A stretch of 41,230 bases of DNA from Betaproteobacteria bacterium (GTDB lineage Bacteria > Pseudomonadota > Gammaproteobacteria > Burkholderiales > SG8-41). The stretch is taken from positions 1-41,230 of the forward strand of contig CANJQI010000027.1 of NCBI GenBank assembly GCA_947476215.1, read 5' to 3'. Shown in pieces: positions 1 through 8,199 of this stretch; within the stretch, counting starts at the first letter, position 1, and every line of letters starts with the position of its first letter. Under the pieces are notes generated by a model. It was given only the letters and a program-made list of their open reading frames with translations. It was not told the DNA's origin and searched no databases. A program made the translations under genes and the position numbers.

Positions 1-159
1 GACCTCGAGCACTGCCCGCAGTGTGGCGGCGACTTGAAGATCATCGCCGCGATCGAAGAACCGGCGGTGATTGTCAGGATACTCACGCATCTGGGTTTGC
101 CTGCACGCGCGCCGCCGCGCTCGCCGGCGCGGCGGCTGGATCTCTTCCAAGCGGCCTGA
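1..159 (+). CDS. IS91-type transposase, C-terminal end (partial)
   Basis: Reading frame 1 is open from the window edge to TGA at 157-159 and encodes the last 52 residues of a protein. It has a CPQC zinc-knuckle-like pair near the start, then KIIAAIEEPAV and ILTHLGLPARAPP, and ends in LDLFQAA. This tail is what I recognise from the C-terminus of IS91-family (Y2 tyrosine) transposases. The N-terminal catalytic part lies outside the window, so whether the element is intact cannot be judged. It marks the left border of this region as a place of past insertion. Confidence 0.7.
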   Translation, partial: DLEHCPQCGGDLKIIAAIEEPAVIVRILTHLGLPARAPPRSPARRLDLFQAA

Positions 160-329
160 TTCGCAAGACAAAAGCGGTTTGGCAACATCGCTGATGATCC
201 CGCGCGGCCGGCGCTCAAGTGTGGCGGTCGGAGTGAGGCGATTTGGGACGATGTAGGGCTCAAATAGGCATCGCAAGAGGAGAATTTTCACCAAACACCG
301 CGCGATTGACCACTTCCAGAGCCGGCGAT

Positions 330-881
330 ATGGTAGTCAATAGGGGGAAAGGTGCTTTGACATGCCTATCCTCGATAAAGGCAGTCGTCGGTGATGCGGC
401 CCCGATCGAGAATGAAACCCAGCTGCTGCACGCATTACGCGGACATCCTGAAGAAAGCAGTATCAAAGTGCTGCGAAACAGCCTGGAGCTGGTAATCAAC
501 GGGAATAAAACGTTCATGCCTCGCGTGCTTTCACAACGCGGTGTTTATGCTTCAGGTTTGCTGTTCGGTCCAGTCACTTTCCGTGACGCCGATGAAATCC
601 GTATGCGCGGTTTTATGGTGCACCACGTCGAGCCAGGCTCGCACGGCGAATCGCAGGAGGTTTTAAAATCCGACTTGCTTGAAGCGATCGATGGCGAGAA
701 AGTAGAGGACTTGGATAAACTATTTAAGCGATTGTCCGACGCGCAAAATAAAGGCGGCGGCGTTCAGTTTACGTTCAAGAGAGTCAGCGACAACAACTAT
801 ACAATGTTTAGCTATATTCAACGCACCTTGACGATAAGCGATCTGCGCGTTATTGGTCCTGTCCTCGCTAATTTAAAATAG
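330..881 (+). CDS. PDZ-domain protein, possibly an N-terminally truncated fragment
   Basis: This frame encodes about 183 residues from ATG 330. The C-terminal half resembles a PDZ domain: a GFMVHHVEPGSHG stretch corresponds to the carboxylate-binding loop region, followed by DLLEAIDGEKVEDLDKL, the usual PDZ pattern in bacterial proteases and secretion proteins. No protease domain, signal peptide or membrane segment is visible. The frame is open further upstream to about 243 without a convincing start; an AGGAGA at 276-281 is not followed by a good start codon at normal spacing. It may be a remnant of a longer gene cut by the neighbouring insertion element. Function unknown. Confidence 0.45.
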   Translation: MVVNRGKGALTCLSSIKAVVGDAAPIENETQLLHALRGHPEESSIKVLRNSLELVINGNKTFMPRVLSQRGVYASGLLFGPVTFRDADEIRMRGFMVHHVEPGSHGESQEVLKSDLLEAIDGEKVEDLDKLFKRLSDAQNKGGGVQFTFKRVSDNNYTMFSYIQRTLTISDLRVIGPVLANLK

Positions 882-915
882 ACCATTACCTGTGTGTTGG
901 GGCGGCCACCTATGA

Positions 916-932
916 GAAGCTTGCGAAGCTTC
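916..932. repeat. short perfect hairpin
   Basis: GAAGCTT and AAGCTTC pair perfectly around a 3-nt gcg loop. The hairpin lies 34 nt after the PDZ-fragment stop and has no U-tract. The surrounding 882-1053 stretch holds no gene that I can support; it may be debris of a mobile element. Confidence 0.35.
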
Positions 933-1053
933 GTGTTACCCACGACCTAATCCGCAGAAAGTAGGGCAACTGATGGGGTAACAGACACGTTCCATTTTCG
1001 GTGGGGGAGGTGGTTGGATTCGAGCTCACAGTACGTATTGCTACGTACACACG

Positions 1054-1374
1054 CTATTCCCTGCCTGCCTGCTGCACCACCACTTTGTCCTGCTCAATAA
1101 TCTTGCGAAACGATACACTGGTCGATGCCCAATCCACCATGTCCACCTTGAACGGCAGATCGGATTCGGCGAAATCGTCGGTCAGTGCGCCGCTGAGGTT
1201 GAAGCTCATGGGCTCCTTGGTGATCACCGCCAGATCAAGATCGGAATACTGCTTGGCTTTCCATTTGGCGCGCGAGCCGAATGCCCATACCTCGCATTGC
1301 GGCACGTGCTTGTCCAGAATATCGCGCACGATCACCCACAGATCGGGGCGGATGTCGATGTGCGGCGTTTCCAT
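1054..1374 (-). CDS. mntA: MntA-type nucleotidyltransferase antitoxin
   Basis: A 106-residue minimal nucleotidyltransferase. Gly33-Ser34 followed by ten residues and then Asp45-Leu-Asp47 gives the GSX10DXD catalytic motif of the MNT family. In characterised MntA/HepT pairs the MNT enzyme transfers AMP to a tyrosine of the HEPN toxin and so neutralises it. The start codon overlaps the stop of the upstream HEPN gene by one base (TGATG), so the two are translationally coupled on the minus strand. Length is normal for the family. The motif and partner are seen directly; the antitoxin role is by family knowledge. Confidence 0.82.
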   Translation of the reverse strand: METPHIDIRPDLWVIVRDILDKHVPQCEVWAFGSRAKWKAKQYSDLDLAVITKEPMSFNLSGALTDDFAESDLPFKVDMVDWASTSVSFRKIIEQDKVVVQQAGRE

Positions 1375-1778
1375 CAGGCGAGGCGGGATCGGAGTTGATC
1401 CCGCAGGAAGCGTGCTTCATCAAGGAATGGTGTGATGCCGGCGACAACTTCCAGCGCGGTTTCTTCATCGTATGTATGGCTGGTTTTGGCACGCATGTCA
1501 CGATAGCCTTTCCATGCGGGCCAGTCCTTCAGCAATAAGCCCTGCTCATTTGCAGAACGAATGATGTAGTTGAAATCCGCAGCGTTGTATTCTTGCGGTG
1601 TTGGCGACACGCTCTCAAGGAAGCGTTTGAGCGTTCTATGGGCCACTTCATACGTAAACTCAAAACGCTGTATCAGCCCGTCGCGAATTTGGGTGTCGCT
1701 GACATCGCGCTGGTAACGGGCAAGGCCTTCTTCCAGGCGGGTGATGGCTTTGGCGAGCGGTTCGATGTTGACGGTCAT
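1374..1778 (-). CDS. hepT: HepT-type HEPN toxin (nucleotidyltransferase substrate-binding family)
   Basis: A 134-residue, mainly helical protein of the HI0074/HepT family. Arg96-AKTS-His101-Thr-Tyr103 fits the RX4HXY motif, in which Arg and His are the HEPN RNase residues and Tyr is the site of AMPylation by the partner MntA. AAAGGA lies a good distance upstream of ATG 1778. The gene is first in a two-gene minus-strand operon with the MNT gene. Its position next to an IS91 fragment fits a mobile toxin-antitoxin module. It could instead be only a nucleotidyltransferase accessory protein, the older name of the family. Confidence 0.8.
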   Translation of the reverse strand: MTVNIEPLAKAITRLEEGLARYQRDVSDTQIRDGLIQRFEFTYEVAHRTLKRFLESVSPTPQEYNAADFNYIIRSANEQGLLLKDWPAWKGYRDMRAKTSHTYDEETALEVVAGITPFLDEARFLRDQLRSRLA

Positions 1779-1950
1779 TTTTGTCCTTTCAGCGGGAATT
1801 CAAACATCACCAGATTATCTCGTATTGAGTGCCGTGAATATTCGGATTCCGCAGATGAGATACTTGATTGTATTATGCGCCTATGACGCGGTGGTCGTAA
1901 TCTGGCATTCGCGCTGTCATTTGATGTTCGATACTCCTGCGGAGGAAACA

Positions 1951-2928
1951 ATGCGAAATTCATACTTGGTGGCATCATGTGTGTTGGCAGTGGCAGCCGT
2001 TTCGACGGCCCATGCTCAGGATGCGGCAGTCAGTTACCCGGCCAAGCCGGTGATCATGGTGGTGCCGTTCGCGCCGGGCGGGGGCACCGAGATTGAAGGT
2101 CGCACATTCGTGGCCAAGCTCAGCGAGAATCTGGGCCGGCAGTTCATCATGGATTTCAAGCCTGGCGCCGCCATGACCATAGGGATGACGCATGCGGCGC
2201 GTGCCGCGCCAGACGGCTACACGCTGTTGTTTGTGTCGGCCAACTATCCGCTGGTGCCATTGGTGGCGAAAGACTTGCCGTACGATCCGGTGAAAGCGTT
2301 CGCGCCGGTGTCGCTGCTGAGCAAGCGCAGCGCGTTGATGGTGGTGCATCCGTCGTTGCCGGTGAAGAACGTCAAGGAATACATCGCGCTCGCCAAGGCA
2401 CGCCCTGGTGAAATCAATTTCGCCACCGGCGGGCCGGGCGGCATACAGCACCTGACCGGCGCGTGGCTGAACAGCATCACCAGGACCAAAACGACGTTCA
2501 TCCACTACAAGGCCAGCGGCGCGATGATTCCCGATCTGCTGGCGGGGCGCTCGCATATCTCGCCGATGTCGTTTCCACTCGGTTTGCCGCTGGTGAAGTC
2601 GGGGAAGATGCGCGCGCTAGGCGTCGCCAGTCTTGAACGCAGTCTGCTGCTGCCGGAGTTGCCGACGTTCGCGGAGCAGGGCGTGCCGGATTTCGAGTAT
2701 TCAACATGGCTGGGTGTGCTGGCGCCGGCGCAAACGCCGGTTGCGATCATTAACAAGCTCAGCGCCGAGTTGATCAAGATCACGAAAAGCCCCGAGGTGG
2801 CGCAGCGGCTGGGGGATGAAACACGCTTGATCGGCAGCACGCCGGAGCAGTTTCGTAAACACGTCGCGGTCGAGACTGAACGCTGGCGCAAGGTGGTGCA
2901 GGAAGCGCAGATAAGGTTTGATGAATAA
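1951..2928 (+). CDS. Bug/TctC-family periplasmic solute-binding protein 1
   Basis: A 325-residue tripartite-tricarboxylate-type binding protein. Start chosen at ATG 1951 because GGAGGA is at 1941-1946 and a clean signal peptide follows (cleavage likely after Ala22 in AHAQ); the longer upstream frame is unsupported. Family landmarks are seen: PAKPV at the mature N-terminus, PFAPGGGTE, APDGYTLL, YDPVKAFAPVS, HPSLPVKNVKE, LPTFAEQGVPDF and GSTPEQF. The usual Asp of the GGxxD loop is Glu here (GGGTEIEGR). Bug proteins bind small carboxylates or amides. No TctA/TctB gene is nearby. It is first in a long plus-strand gene set and its last bases approach the amidohydrolase start. Confidence 0.9.
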   Translation: MRNSYLVASCVLAVAAVSTAHAQDAAVSYPAKPVIMVVPFAPGGGTEIEGRTFVAKLSENLGRQFIMDFKPGAAMTIGMTHAARAAPDGYTLLFVSANYPLVPLVAKDLPYDPVKAFAPVSLLSKRSALMVVHPSLPVKNVKEYIALAKARPGEINFATGGPGGIQHLTGAWLNSITRTKTTFIHYKASGAMIPDLLAGRSHISPMSFPLGLPLVKSGKMRALGVASLERSLLLPELPTFAEQGVPDFEYSTWLGVLAPAQTPVAIINKLSAELIKITKSPEVAQRLGDETRLIGSTPEQFRKHVAVETERWRKVVQEAQIRFDE

Positions 2929-2941
2929 GGAGATTTTCCAA

Positions 2942-3781
2942 ATGAATATTACCGATGCACAGGTTCATATCTGGGGGCCGGACACGCCGGAGCGGCCGTG
3001 GCGCAAGGGGCCACGCAACGAGGCGCACCGGCCGACGCCGTTTTCGAAGGACGACCTGTTGAAGGAGATGGATGCGGCCGGCGTGGCGCGGGTCATCCTG
3101 GTGCCGCCGTCGATGGAGGGCGATCGCAATGATCTGGTGCTGGACGCGGCGCGCCAGCATCCGGCGCGTTTCGCGGTCATGGGGCGGCTGGACGTGGAGT
3201 CACCTGCCTCGCGCGGTGTGCTCGCGACATGGCGTCGCCAGCCGGGCATGCTGGGCCTGCGGCTTACTTTCAGAGCGGACTCTTTCCGGTCGGTGCTTGC
3301 GGACGGACGCGTCGACTGGTTGTGGGCGGAGGCCGAGCAGGCCGGCGTGCCGATCATGCTTATGGTCGATTACGAGCAGGTGCATCTGATAGACGGGATT
3401 GCCGAACGTCACCCGCGGTTGAAACTGATACTGGATCACCTGTGTCTGAGCGCGGGGCAAAAAGACGACGTAGCATTTGCCGGCCTGGATCACATGCTGG
3501 CGGTCGCAAGGCGCGCGAACGTCGCGGTCAAAGCCAGTGCGTTGCCGTGTTATTCCGGCGATACTTACCCGTATCGGCGTCTGCATCCGTATCTGCGTCG
3601 TGTCTACGATGCGTTCGGGCCGAAGCGCATGTTCTGGGGCACGGACTTTACGCGGCTTCCGTGCACCTATCGACAGGCGGTCACGATGTTTACGGAAGAG
3701 ATGCCGTGGATTAAGGCTGAAGACATGGAGTGGGTGATGGGACGGGGGTTGTCGGAGTGGGTGGGGTGGAGGGGGGCGTAG
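2942..3781 (+). CDS. amidohydrolase-2 family TIM-barrel hydrolase
   Basis: About 279 residues of the PF04909-type metal-dependent hydrolases, which open lactones or hydrolyse or decarboxylate cyclic and carboxylated substrates. The N-terminus reads DAQVHIWGP, the strand-1 metal motif with Gln in place of the first His, a variant I associate with the lactonase-like branch. LILDHLC and, near the C-terminus, FGPKRMFWGTDF (metal-binding Asp) follow. ATG 2942 is preferred over the upstream 2918 start because AAGGAG lies at 2927-2932. It follows Bug 1 by 13 nt and is surely cotranscribed. Substrate unknown; a carboxylated lactone would fit the neighbours. Confidence 0.85.
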   Translation: MNITDAQVHIWGPDTPERPWRKGPRNEAHRPTPFSKDDLLKEMDAAGVARVILVPPSMEGDRNDLVLDAARQHPARFAVMGRLDVESPASRGVLATWRRQPGMLGLRLTFRADSFRSVLADGRVDWLWAEAEQAGVPIMLMVDYEQVHLIDGIAERHPRLKLILDHLCLSAGQKDDVAFAGLDHMLAVARRANVAVKASALPCYSGDTYPYRRLHPYLRRVYDAFGPKRMFWGTDFTRLPCTYRQAVTMFTEEMPWIKAEDMEWVMGRGLSEWVGWRGA

Positions 3782-3841
3782 TTGTGCATTCTTGCCAGCG
3801 CCCACGATCGGCAGGGTACAGGTGCGCTTGAATAGCCATTC

Positions 3842-3867
3842 GGCGGAAGGCGCTGCACTTTTCCGCC
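3842..3867. repeat. REP-like palindromic element
   Basis: GGCGGAA (3842-3848) pairs with TTCCGCC (3861-3867) around a 12-nt loop in the gap between two plus-strand genes. The core resembles the intergenic palindromes scattered through many proteobacterial genomes. It could also weaken transcription after the amidohydrolase gene, but no U-tract follows. Confidence 0.45.
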
Positions 3868-3954
3868 CTACGGCCGGGACGACGATATCTTTATACGAGC
3901 GTGTCTCGAAATTTTGGAAAATCAATAATGAGCAATTCAAACGGAGCACAACTC

Positions 3955-4935
3955 ATGCGAAAAACTGGATTGAGTTACATGCTGATCACGGCGTGCGTGG
4001 CGCACGCCGGTGTGCTGGCGTTCGATGCGGCGGCGCAAAGTTATCCATCACGTCCCATACGCATCGTCGTCGGTTTCGCGGCCGGCGGTGCAACCGATCT
4101 CAGTGGGCGCATGGTGGCGCAGAAATTATCCGAGCGGCTGGGCCAGCCGGTGGTGGTTGAGAATCGCGCCGGCGCGAGCGGCATGATCGCGGCCCAAACC
4201 GTGGCGAAGGCGCCTGCGGATGGTTATATGCTGTTACTGACTTCGGCATCCGACACCATATTGCCGGCGCTGCGTGCTTCACTTCCGTATGATCTCGATC
4301 GCGATTTCGCGCCGGTGTCGCTGGTGGCGGGCATACCGACCGTGCTGGTGATACATCCGTCAGTGCCGGCGCGCACGCTCAAGGAATTGATCGCCATTGC
4401 GCGTGTTCAGCCGGGCAGATTGAGCTATGGATCGTCCGGCGTCGGCGCCTCGTCTCATCTGGCGGGCGAACTGTTTAACACGCTGGCCAAGGTCAGTGCC
4501 GTGCATGTTCCTTATCAGGGCGCCTCGGCATTTGTACTCGCCACGGCGGCAGGGCAGATCGACATGAGTTTTTCGAGTGGCGCGGCAGCGCTGCCGGTGC
4601 TGAATGCCGGCAAGGTAAGAGCGCTCGCGGTGACCACGCTGAAACGCGCTGGGTCGATGCCGTCGATACCCACGCTCGACGAATCCGGGGTGCCCGGCTA
4701 CGAATATTTCAACTGGAATGGCGTGAGCGCACCAGCGGGTACGCCGCGCGACATCATCGCACGCCTCAACGCTGTCATCGTGGAGGCGGTCAATACCGCC
4801 GAAATGAAGGAAGCATTCGCCAGGCAGGGACTCGAAGCGCAGACCAATACGCCGGAACAGTTTGCACTGCTCATTCGAAGCCAGATCGCGCAGAATGCGA
4901 AGCTGATCAAGGCAACCGGAGCGAAACCCGAATAG
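3955..4935 (+). CDS. Bug/TctC-family periplasmic solute-binding protein 2
   Basis: 326 residues from ATG 3955, chosen over 3901 because ACGGAG stands upstream and a signal peptide begins at once (cleavage near Ala27-Gln28, AAAQ). SYPSRPIRIVV, GGATDLSGRM, the full ligand loop NRAGASGMIAAQ, PADGYMLL, YDLDRDFAPVS and HPSVPARTLKEL are the classic family features. It keeps the complete NRxGASG loop, unlike several paralogues further right. It lies 173 nt after the amidohydrolase and 150 nt before the alpha/beta hydrolase. The ligand cannot be read from sequence; a di- or tricarboxylate is likely. Confidence 0.9.
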   Translation: MRKTGLSYMLITACVAHAGVLAFDAAAQSYPSRPIRIVVGFAAGGATDLSGRMVAQKLSERLGQPVVVENRAGASGMIAAQTVAKAPADGYMLLLTSASDTILPALRASLPYDLDRDFAPVSLVAGIPTVLVIHPSVPARTLKELIAIARVQPGRLSYGSSGVGASSHLAGELFNTLAKVSAVHVPYQGASAFVLATAAGQIDMSFSSGAAALPVLNAGKVRALAVTTLKRAGSMPSIPTLDESGVPGYEYFNWNGVSAPAGTPRDIIARLNAVIVEAVNTAEMKEAFARQGLEAQTNTPEQFALLIRSQIAQNAKLIKATGAKPE

Positions 4936-5028
4936 CGCGTGCAGTCTTGTTTCTTACGCGATGATAGTCGTGCCGTCGCAGGTCGGCGTCGAGTAAGATT
5001 CAGGTATTCGTAGTTCGCGCTTTCCAGA

Positions 5029-5046
5029 CCCCGGCCTGCGCCGGGG
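5029..5046. repeat. GC-rich perfect hairpin
   Basis: CCCCGGC and GCCGGGG pair perfectly around CTGC, between Bug 2 and the alpha/beta hydrolase gene. No U-tract follows, so it is more likely a dispersed repeat or mRNA-stability element than an intrinsic terminator. Confidence 0.45.
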
Positions 5047-5085
5047 TGACGAGCTGAAATTCAAACGATCGCCACGGAGCTTTGC

Positions 5086-5883
5086 ATGTCATTTCTTGAA
5101 TTGTCGCCGGACTTCAAACCGTTTTACGAGATAGATGATTACACCGATCCATGGACGCGACCGCAGACGGTGCTGTTCGTGCATGGCTTCACCGAGACCA
5201 CCGAGGCGTGGCGTGCATTCGTGCCGCATTTCTCGCGCCGTTATCGCATGATCCGCTTTGATCTGCGCGGGTTCGGACAGTCGGGTGCGGTGGCCGACGA
5301 CTTTACTTATTCTCTGGACTTGTTCGTCGACGACATGGTGCGCATCATCAACCATCTGTCGCCCGATCCGGTGCACGTCGTGGCAGGCAAGAGCGGCGGC
5401 GTGCTGGGTGTCAAACTTGCGGCGATGCGGCCGGACCTGGTCAAAACACTGACGCTGGCATGCACACCACCCAAGCCGCCCAAGACCGATGGCTGGATAG
5501 AGCATATGGAGCAGCACGGCATGCGCAGCTGGGCGCGTTCCACCATGCGCGCGCGGCTCGGCGACTCGATGCCGCAGCGGGGCATAGACTGGTGGGTGGA
5601 TATGATGGGCGCCACCGCAGTATCGACGGCGCGCGCGTACTTGCGCTGGGTCGGCGGCGCTGACGTTTCAGCGGATCTGAAAAACGTGCAGTGTCCGACG
5701 CTGGTGATCACCACCAATTTGCCGGAGCGCATCAAGCTGGGCGAGATCTTCCGCAAGGGTATACCGCGCGCGGAACTGGCGGCGCTGCCGGTGGATGGTT
5801 ACCATGCGGCGGGGACGAATCCCGATATTACGGCCAAGGCTGTGCTGGATTTTATTGCGCGGCACCGTGATGTCGGTCAATAA
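5086..5883 (+). CDS. alpha/beta hydrolase
   Basis: A 265-residue alpha/beta-hydrolase-fold enzyme without a signal peptide, hence cytoplasmic. The oxyanion-hole motif HGFTETTEAW is at about residues 33-42, DLRGFGQSG at 59-67, the nucleophile elbow GKSGG places Ser103, and the catalytic His is probably His240 in DGYHAAG. An acidic residue after strand 6 was not assigned with confidence. CGGAGC precedes ATG. It sits between two Bug genes, in an order where binding proteins alternate with hydrolytic enzymes, so ester or enol-lactone hydrolysis of an imported carboxylate is a fair guess. Exact substrate unknown. Confidence 0.85.
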   Translation: MSFLELSPDFKPFYEIDDYTDPWTRPQTVLFVHGFTETTEAWRAFVPHFSRRYRMIRFDLRGFGQSGAVADDFTYSLDLFVDDMVRIINHLSPDPVHVVAGKSGGVLGVKLAAMRPDLVKTLTLACTPPKPPKTDGWIEHMEQHGMRSWARSTMRARLGDSMPQRGIDWWVDMMGATAVSTARAYLRWVGGADVSADLKNVQCPTLVITTNLPERIKLGEIFRKGIPRAELAALPVDGYHAAGTNPDITAKAVLDFIARHRDVGQ

Positions 5884-5898
5884 AACGGGCAGTGCCAT

Positions 5899-6867
5899 AT
5901 GACTTCGATTCATGAATTGTCGCTGAGATTGGGTATCGCCGCGTCGCTGGTCTGTGCGGCAGGGCCGGCAGGCAGCCAGAATTACCCCGCAAAACCAATA
6001 CGCCTTTTCACCTCGGCAGTGGGAGGCGGCGCTGACTTCGCGGCGCGCATCGTTGCGCAGGAACTGACCACTGCGTACGGACAGCCGGTGGTCGTGGAGA
6101 ACCGCGGCGGCGCTGGATTTGTCGCCGCGGAAATCGTCGCCAAGGCGCCGCCCGACGGCTATACGCTGCTCGTCTATGGCCCGCCGTTCTGGATCGGGCC
6201 CCTCATGCAGAAGGCGGCCTATGATCCTGTGCGCGATTTCATGCCGGTTGTGCTGGCGATCAGTTCGCCCAATATCCTCGCGGTTCACCCGTCATTGCCG
6301 GTGAAATCAGTGCGTGAGTTGATCGCGCTGGCCAAAAGCCGGCCTGGCACGCTGAACTATGCGTCGGGACAGTCGGGGTCTTCGAATCATCTCGCGGCAG
6401 AGCTCTTCAAAGCGATGGCGGGCGTGGACATCGTGCGTGTCACCTACAAGAGCGGTGGTTCGTCGATCAACGATCTGATCGCGGGACAGGTGCAGTTGTC
6501 GTTCTCTTCGGTGGCCATCGTAGGCCCACATATGAAAGCCGGCCGCTTACGCGGACTGGCGGTCACAAGCGCGCAGCCATCGGCGCTGGCGCCGGGCATG
6601 CCGACGGTTGCAGCGTCGGGACTGCCCGGTTATCAGTCGGTTTCGACGCTGGGCGTGTTTGCGCCCATCAAGACACCCATGGCCATCGTCAACCAGTTGA
6701 GTCTGGAGATTACGCGGGCTCTGCAGCAGCCGGAGAGCAGGGACAGGTTGTTCAAAAGCGGTGCTGAAGTTGTCGGCAGCACGCCGGAACAGTCATTAGC
6801 GGAAATCAAAGCGGATATCGGGCGGCTGGGCAAGGTCATCCGGGACGCTGATATACGTGGTGAGTAG
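5899..6867 (+). CDS. Bug/TctC-family periplasmic solute-binding protein 3
   Basis: 322 residues, starting 15 nt after the hydrolase stop. The signal peptide runs to about residue 26 (AGPAGSQ). Family features are NYPAKPIRLF, GGGADFAARIVAQ, PPDGYTLL, YDPVRDFMPV, VHPSLPVKSVRELIALA, SSNHLAAELFKAMAG and LGKVIRDADIR at the end. The ligand loop is shortened to NRGGAGFVAAE. Close in sequence to Bug 4, Bug 7 and Bug 9, indicating repeated duplication within this region. Ligand unknown. Confidence 0.9.
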   Translation: MTSIHELSLRLGIAASLVCAAGPAGSQNYPAKPIRLFTSAVGGGADFAARIVAQELTTAYGQPVVVENRGGAGFVAAEIVAKAPPDGYTLLVYGPPFWIGPLMQKAAYDPVRDFMPVVLAISSPNILAVHPSLPVKSVRELIALAKSRPGTLNYASGQSGSSNHLAAELFKAMAGVDIVRVTYKSGGSSINDLIAGQVQLSFSSVAIVGPHMKAGRLRGLAVTSAQPSALAPGMPTVAASGLPGYQSVSTLGVFAPIKTPMAIVNQLSLEITRALQQPESRDRLFKSGAEVVGSTPEQSLAEIKADIGRLGKVIRDADIRGE

Positions 6868-6951
6868 CGCCCGCCGGGATTATTCCAAGTATATGAATTA
6901 ATGTATGTTTTGTGAGTATTAACGGGCTGTCTCAAGACGTGGGAGGCAGCA

Positions 6952-8187
6952 ATGAGCGATGTTCAGGATGTTGGGAAAGGTTTTACGACCATGACGAATA
7001 ACAAGTCTGCGAAGGCAACCGGAAGGTTGATGCTCTATGCCAGCGTGGGGGCCGAACTGGTGCACTACGATGTGGATGTCGACAACGCCGCGCTTATCAG
7101 ACGCGGGTCGGTGCGGCTCGATGCGAGCGTGATGTATGTGTGTCCGCATGCCTCGAAGCGATACCTCTACGTGGTTACCAGCAATCGCGGACTGTGGCCT
7201 AACAAGGGCGCGCCCGGCGACACACATCAGGTGGTGGCGCTGCGTATCGATCCCGAGACCGGTGCGTTACACACGCACGGTGCTCCGGTGGCGTTGCGCA
7301 ATCGTTCGCTGCACATCACCACGGATGCGCGTTCGGAACATGTGTTGATCGCGTGTAACGAACCCAGTGAGTTGATCGTGCATCGCATCAATGGTGACGG
7401 CACGGTGGGCGATGAAGTTAAACAGTCTGCGCTGGATACCGGCATATATGCGCATCAGGTGCGGGTCAGTCCATCCAATGATGCGGCGATATTGGTGACT
7501 CGCGGCAACGATGCGCATGGCGCAAAGGCCGAGGATCCGGGCGCGCTCAAGGTGTTCAGTTTCCGGAATGGCCGGCTTGGAGATGGTGTGTCGATTGCGC
7601 CGGGGAATGGCTATGGTTTCGGACCCCGGCATCTTGATTTCCATCCATCACAACCGTGGGTTTACGTGTCGCTGGAACGCCAGCACAAGATCTGTTTGTT
7701 CACGTTGAATGGCAGTACGTTGAGCAGTCTGCCGCTGTTCAGCGTGGACACACTTTCGGACACAAAAAACATCCGCCCACGGCAAATGGCCGGCACCGTG
7801 CACGTGCACCCCAACGGACGCTTTCTGTACGGTTGTGAGCGTGCTGATGCGACCACGGAGGTTGATGGCAGGCAGGTATTCGCGGGCGGCGAAAACTCGA
7901 TCTCCGTGTATGCGATCGATCAGGTTAGTGGCGAGTTGGTGCCCGTGCAGCACATCAATACCCGGGGATTTCATGCGCGCACATTTTCCTTCGATCCCGG
8001 TGGACGCATCCTGGTCGCCGCATGCAAGTCTCCGGTCGTGGTCCAGGAGGGAAATGCCACGCGCACCGTGTCAGCCAGCCTGGATGTTTTCCGCATGGGG
8101 GTGGACGGCAGGCTTGAGTACATCAGAAAATACGATATCGATGTCGGCAATGCGTCGCTGTACTGGTCCGGGTTGTTACAGTTATAA
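6952..8187 (+). CDS. lactonase-family beta-propeller protein
   Basis: 411 residues with the repeated blade pattern of the PF10282 lactonase / 6-phosphogluconolactonase-like family: RLMLYASVGAELVHYDVD at blade 1, RYLYVVTSNRG, RSLHITTDARSEHVLIACN, YAHQVRVSPSNDAAILVT, FGPRHLDFHPSQPWVYVSLE, GTVHVHPNGRFLYGCERAD and HARTFSFDPGGRILVAACK. No signal peptide. GGGAGG precedes ATG 6952; a second ATG at 6991 is possible. It follows Bug 3 after an 84-nt AT-rich gap and lies 12 nt before Bug 4. It probably opens a lactone or is a propeller sensor; family members are often only inferred to be enzymes. Confidence 0.85.
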   Translation: MSDVQDVGKGFTTMTNNKSAKATGRLMLYASVGAELVHYDVDVDNAALIRRGSVRLDASVMYVCPHASKRYLYVVTSNRGLWPNKGAPGDTHQVVALRIDPETGALHTHGAPVALRNRSLHITTDARSEHVLIACNEPSELIVHRINGDGTVGDEVKQSALDTGIYAHQVRVSPSNDAAILVTRGNDAHGAKAEDPGALKVFSFRNGRLGDGVSIAPGNGYGFGPRHLDFHPSQPWVYVSLERQHKICLFTLNGSTLSSLPLFSVDTLSDTKNIRPRQMAGTVHVHPNGRFLYGCERADATTEVDGRQVFAGGENSISVYAIDQVSGELVPVQHINTRGFHARTFSFDPGGRILVAACKSPVVVQEGNATRTVSASLDVFRMGVDGRLEYIRKYDIDVGNASLYWSGLLQL

Positions 8188-8199
8188 GGAGTCCGGATT

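Noticed and set aside
260-517. Minus-strand frame opposite the PDZ fragment
   Set aside because: No recognisable domain; it is the antisense shadow of the plus-strand frame.
1001-1538. Plus-strand frames across the toxin-antitoxin genes
   Set aside because: Antisense to the clear HepT/MntA genes, with no motifs or ribosome binding site.
1741-1950. N-terminal extension of Bug 1
   Set aside because: It has no ribosome binding site and precedes a complete signal peptide that has its own GGAGGA.
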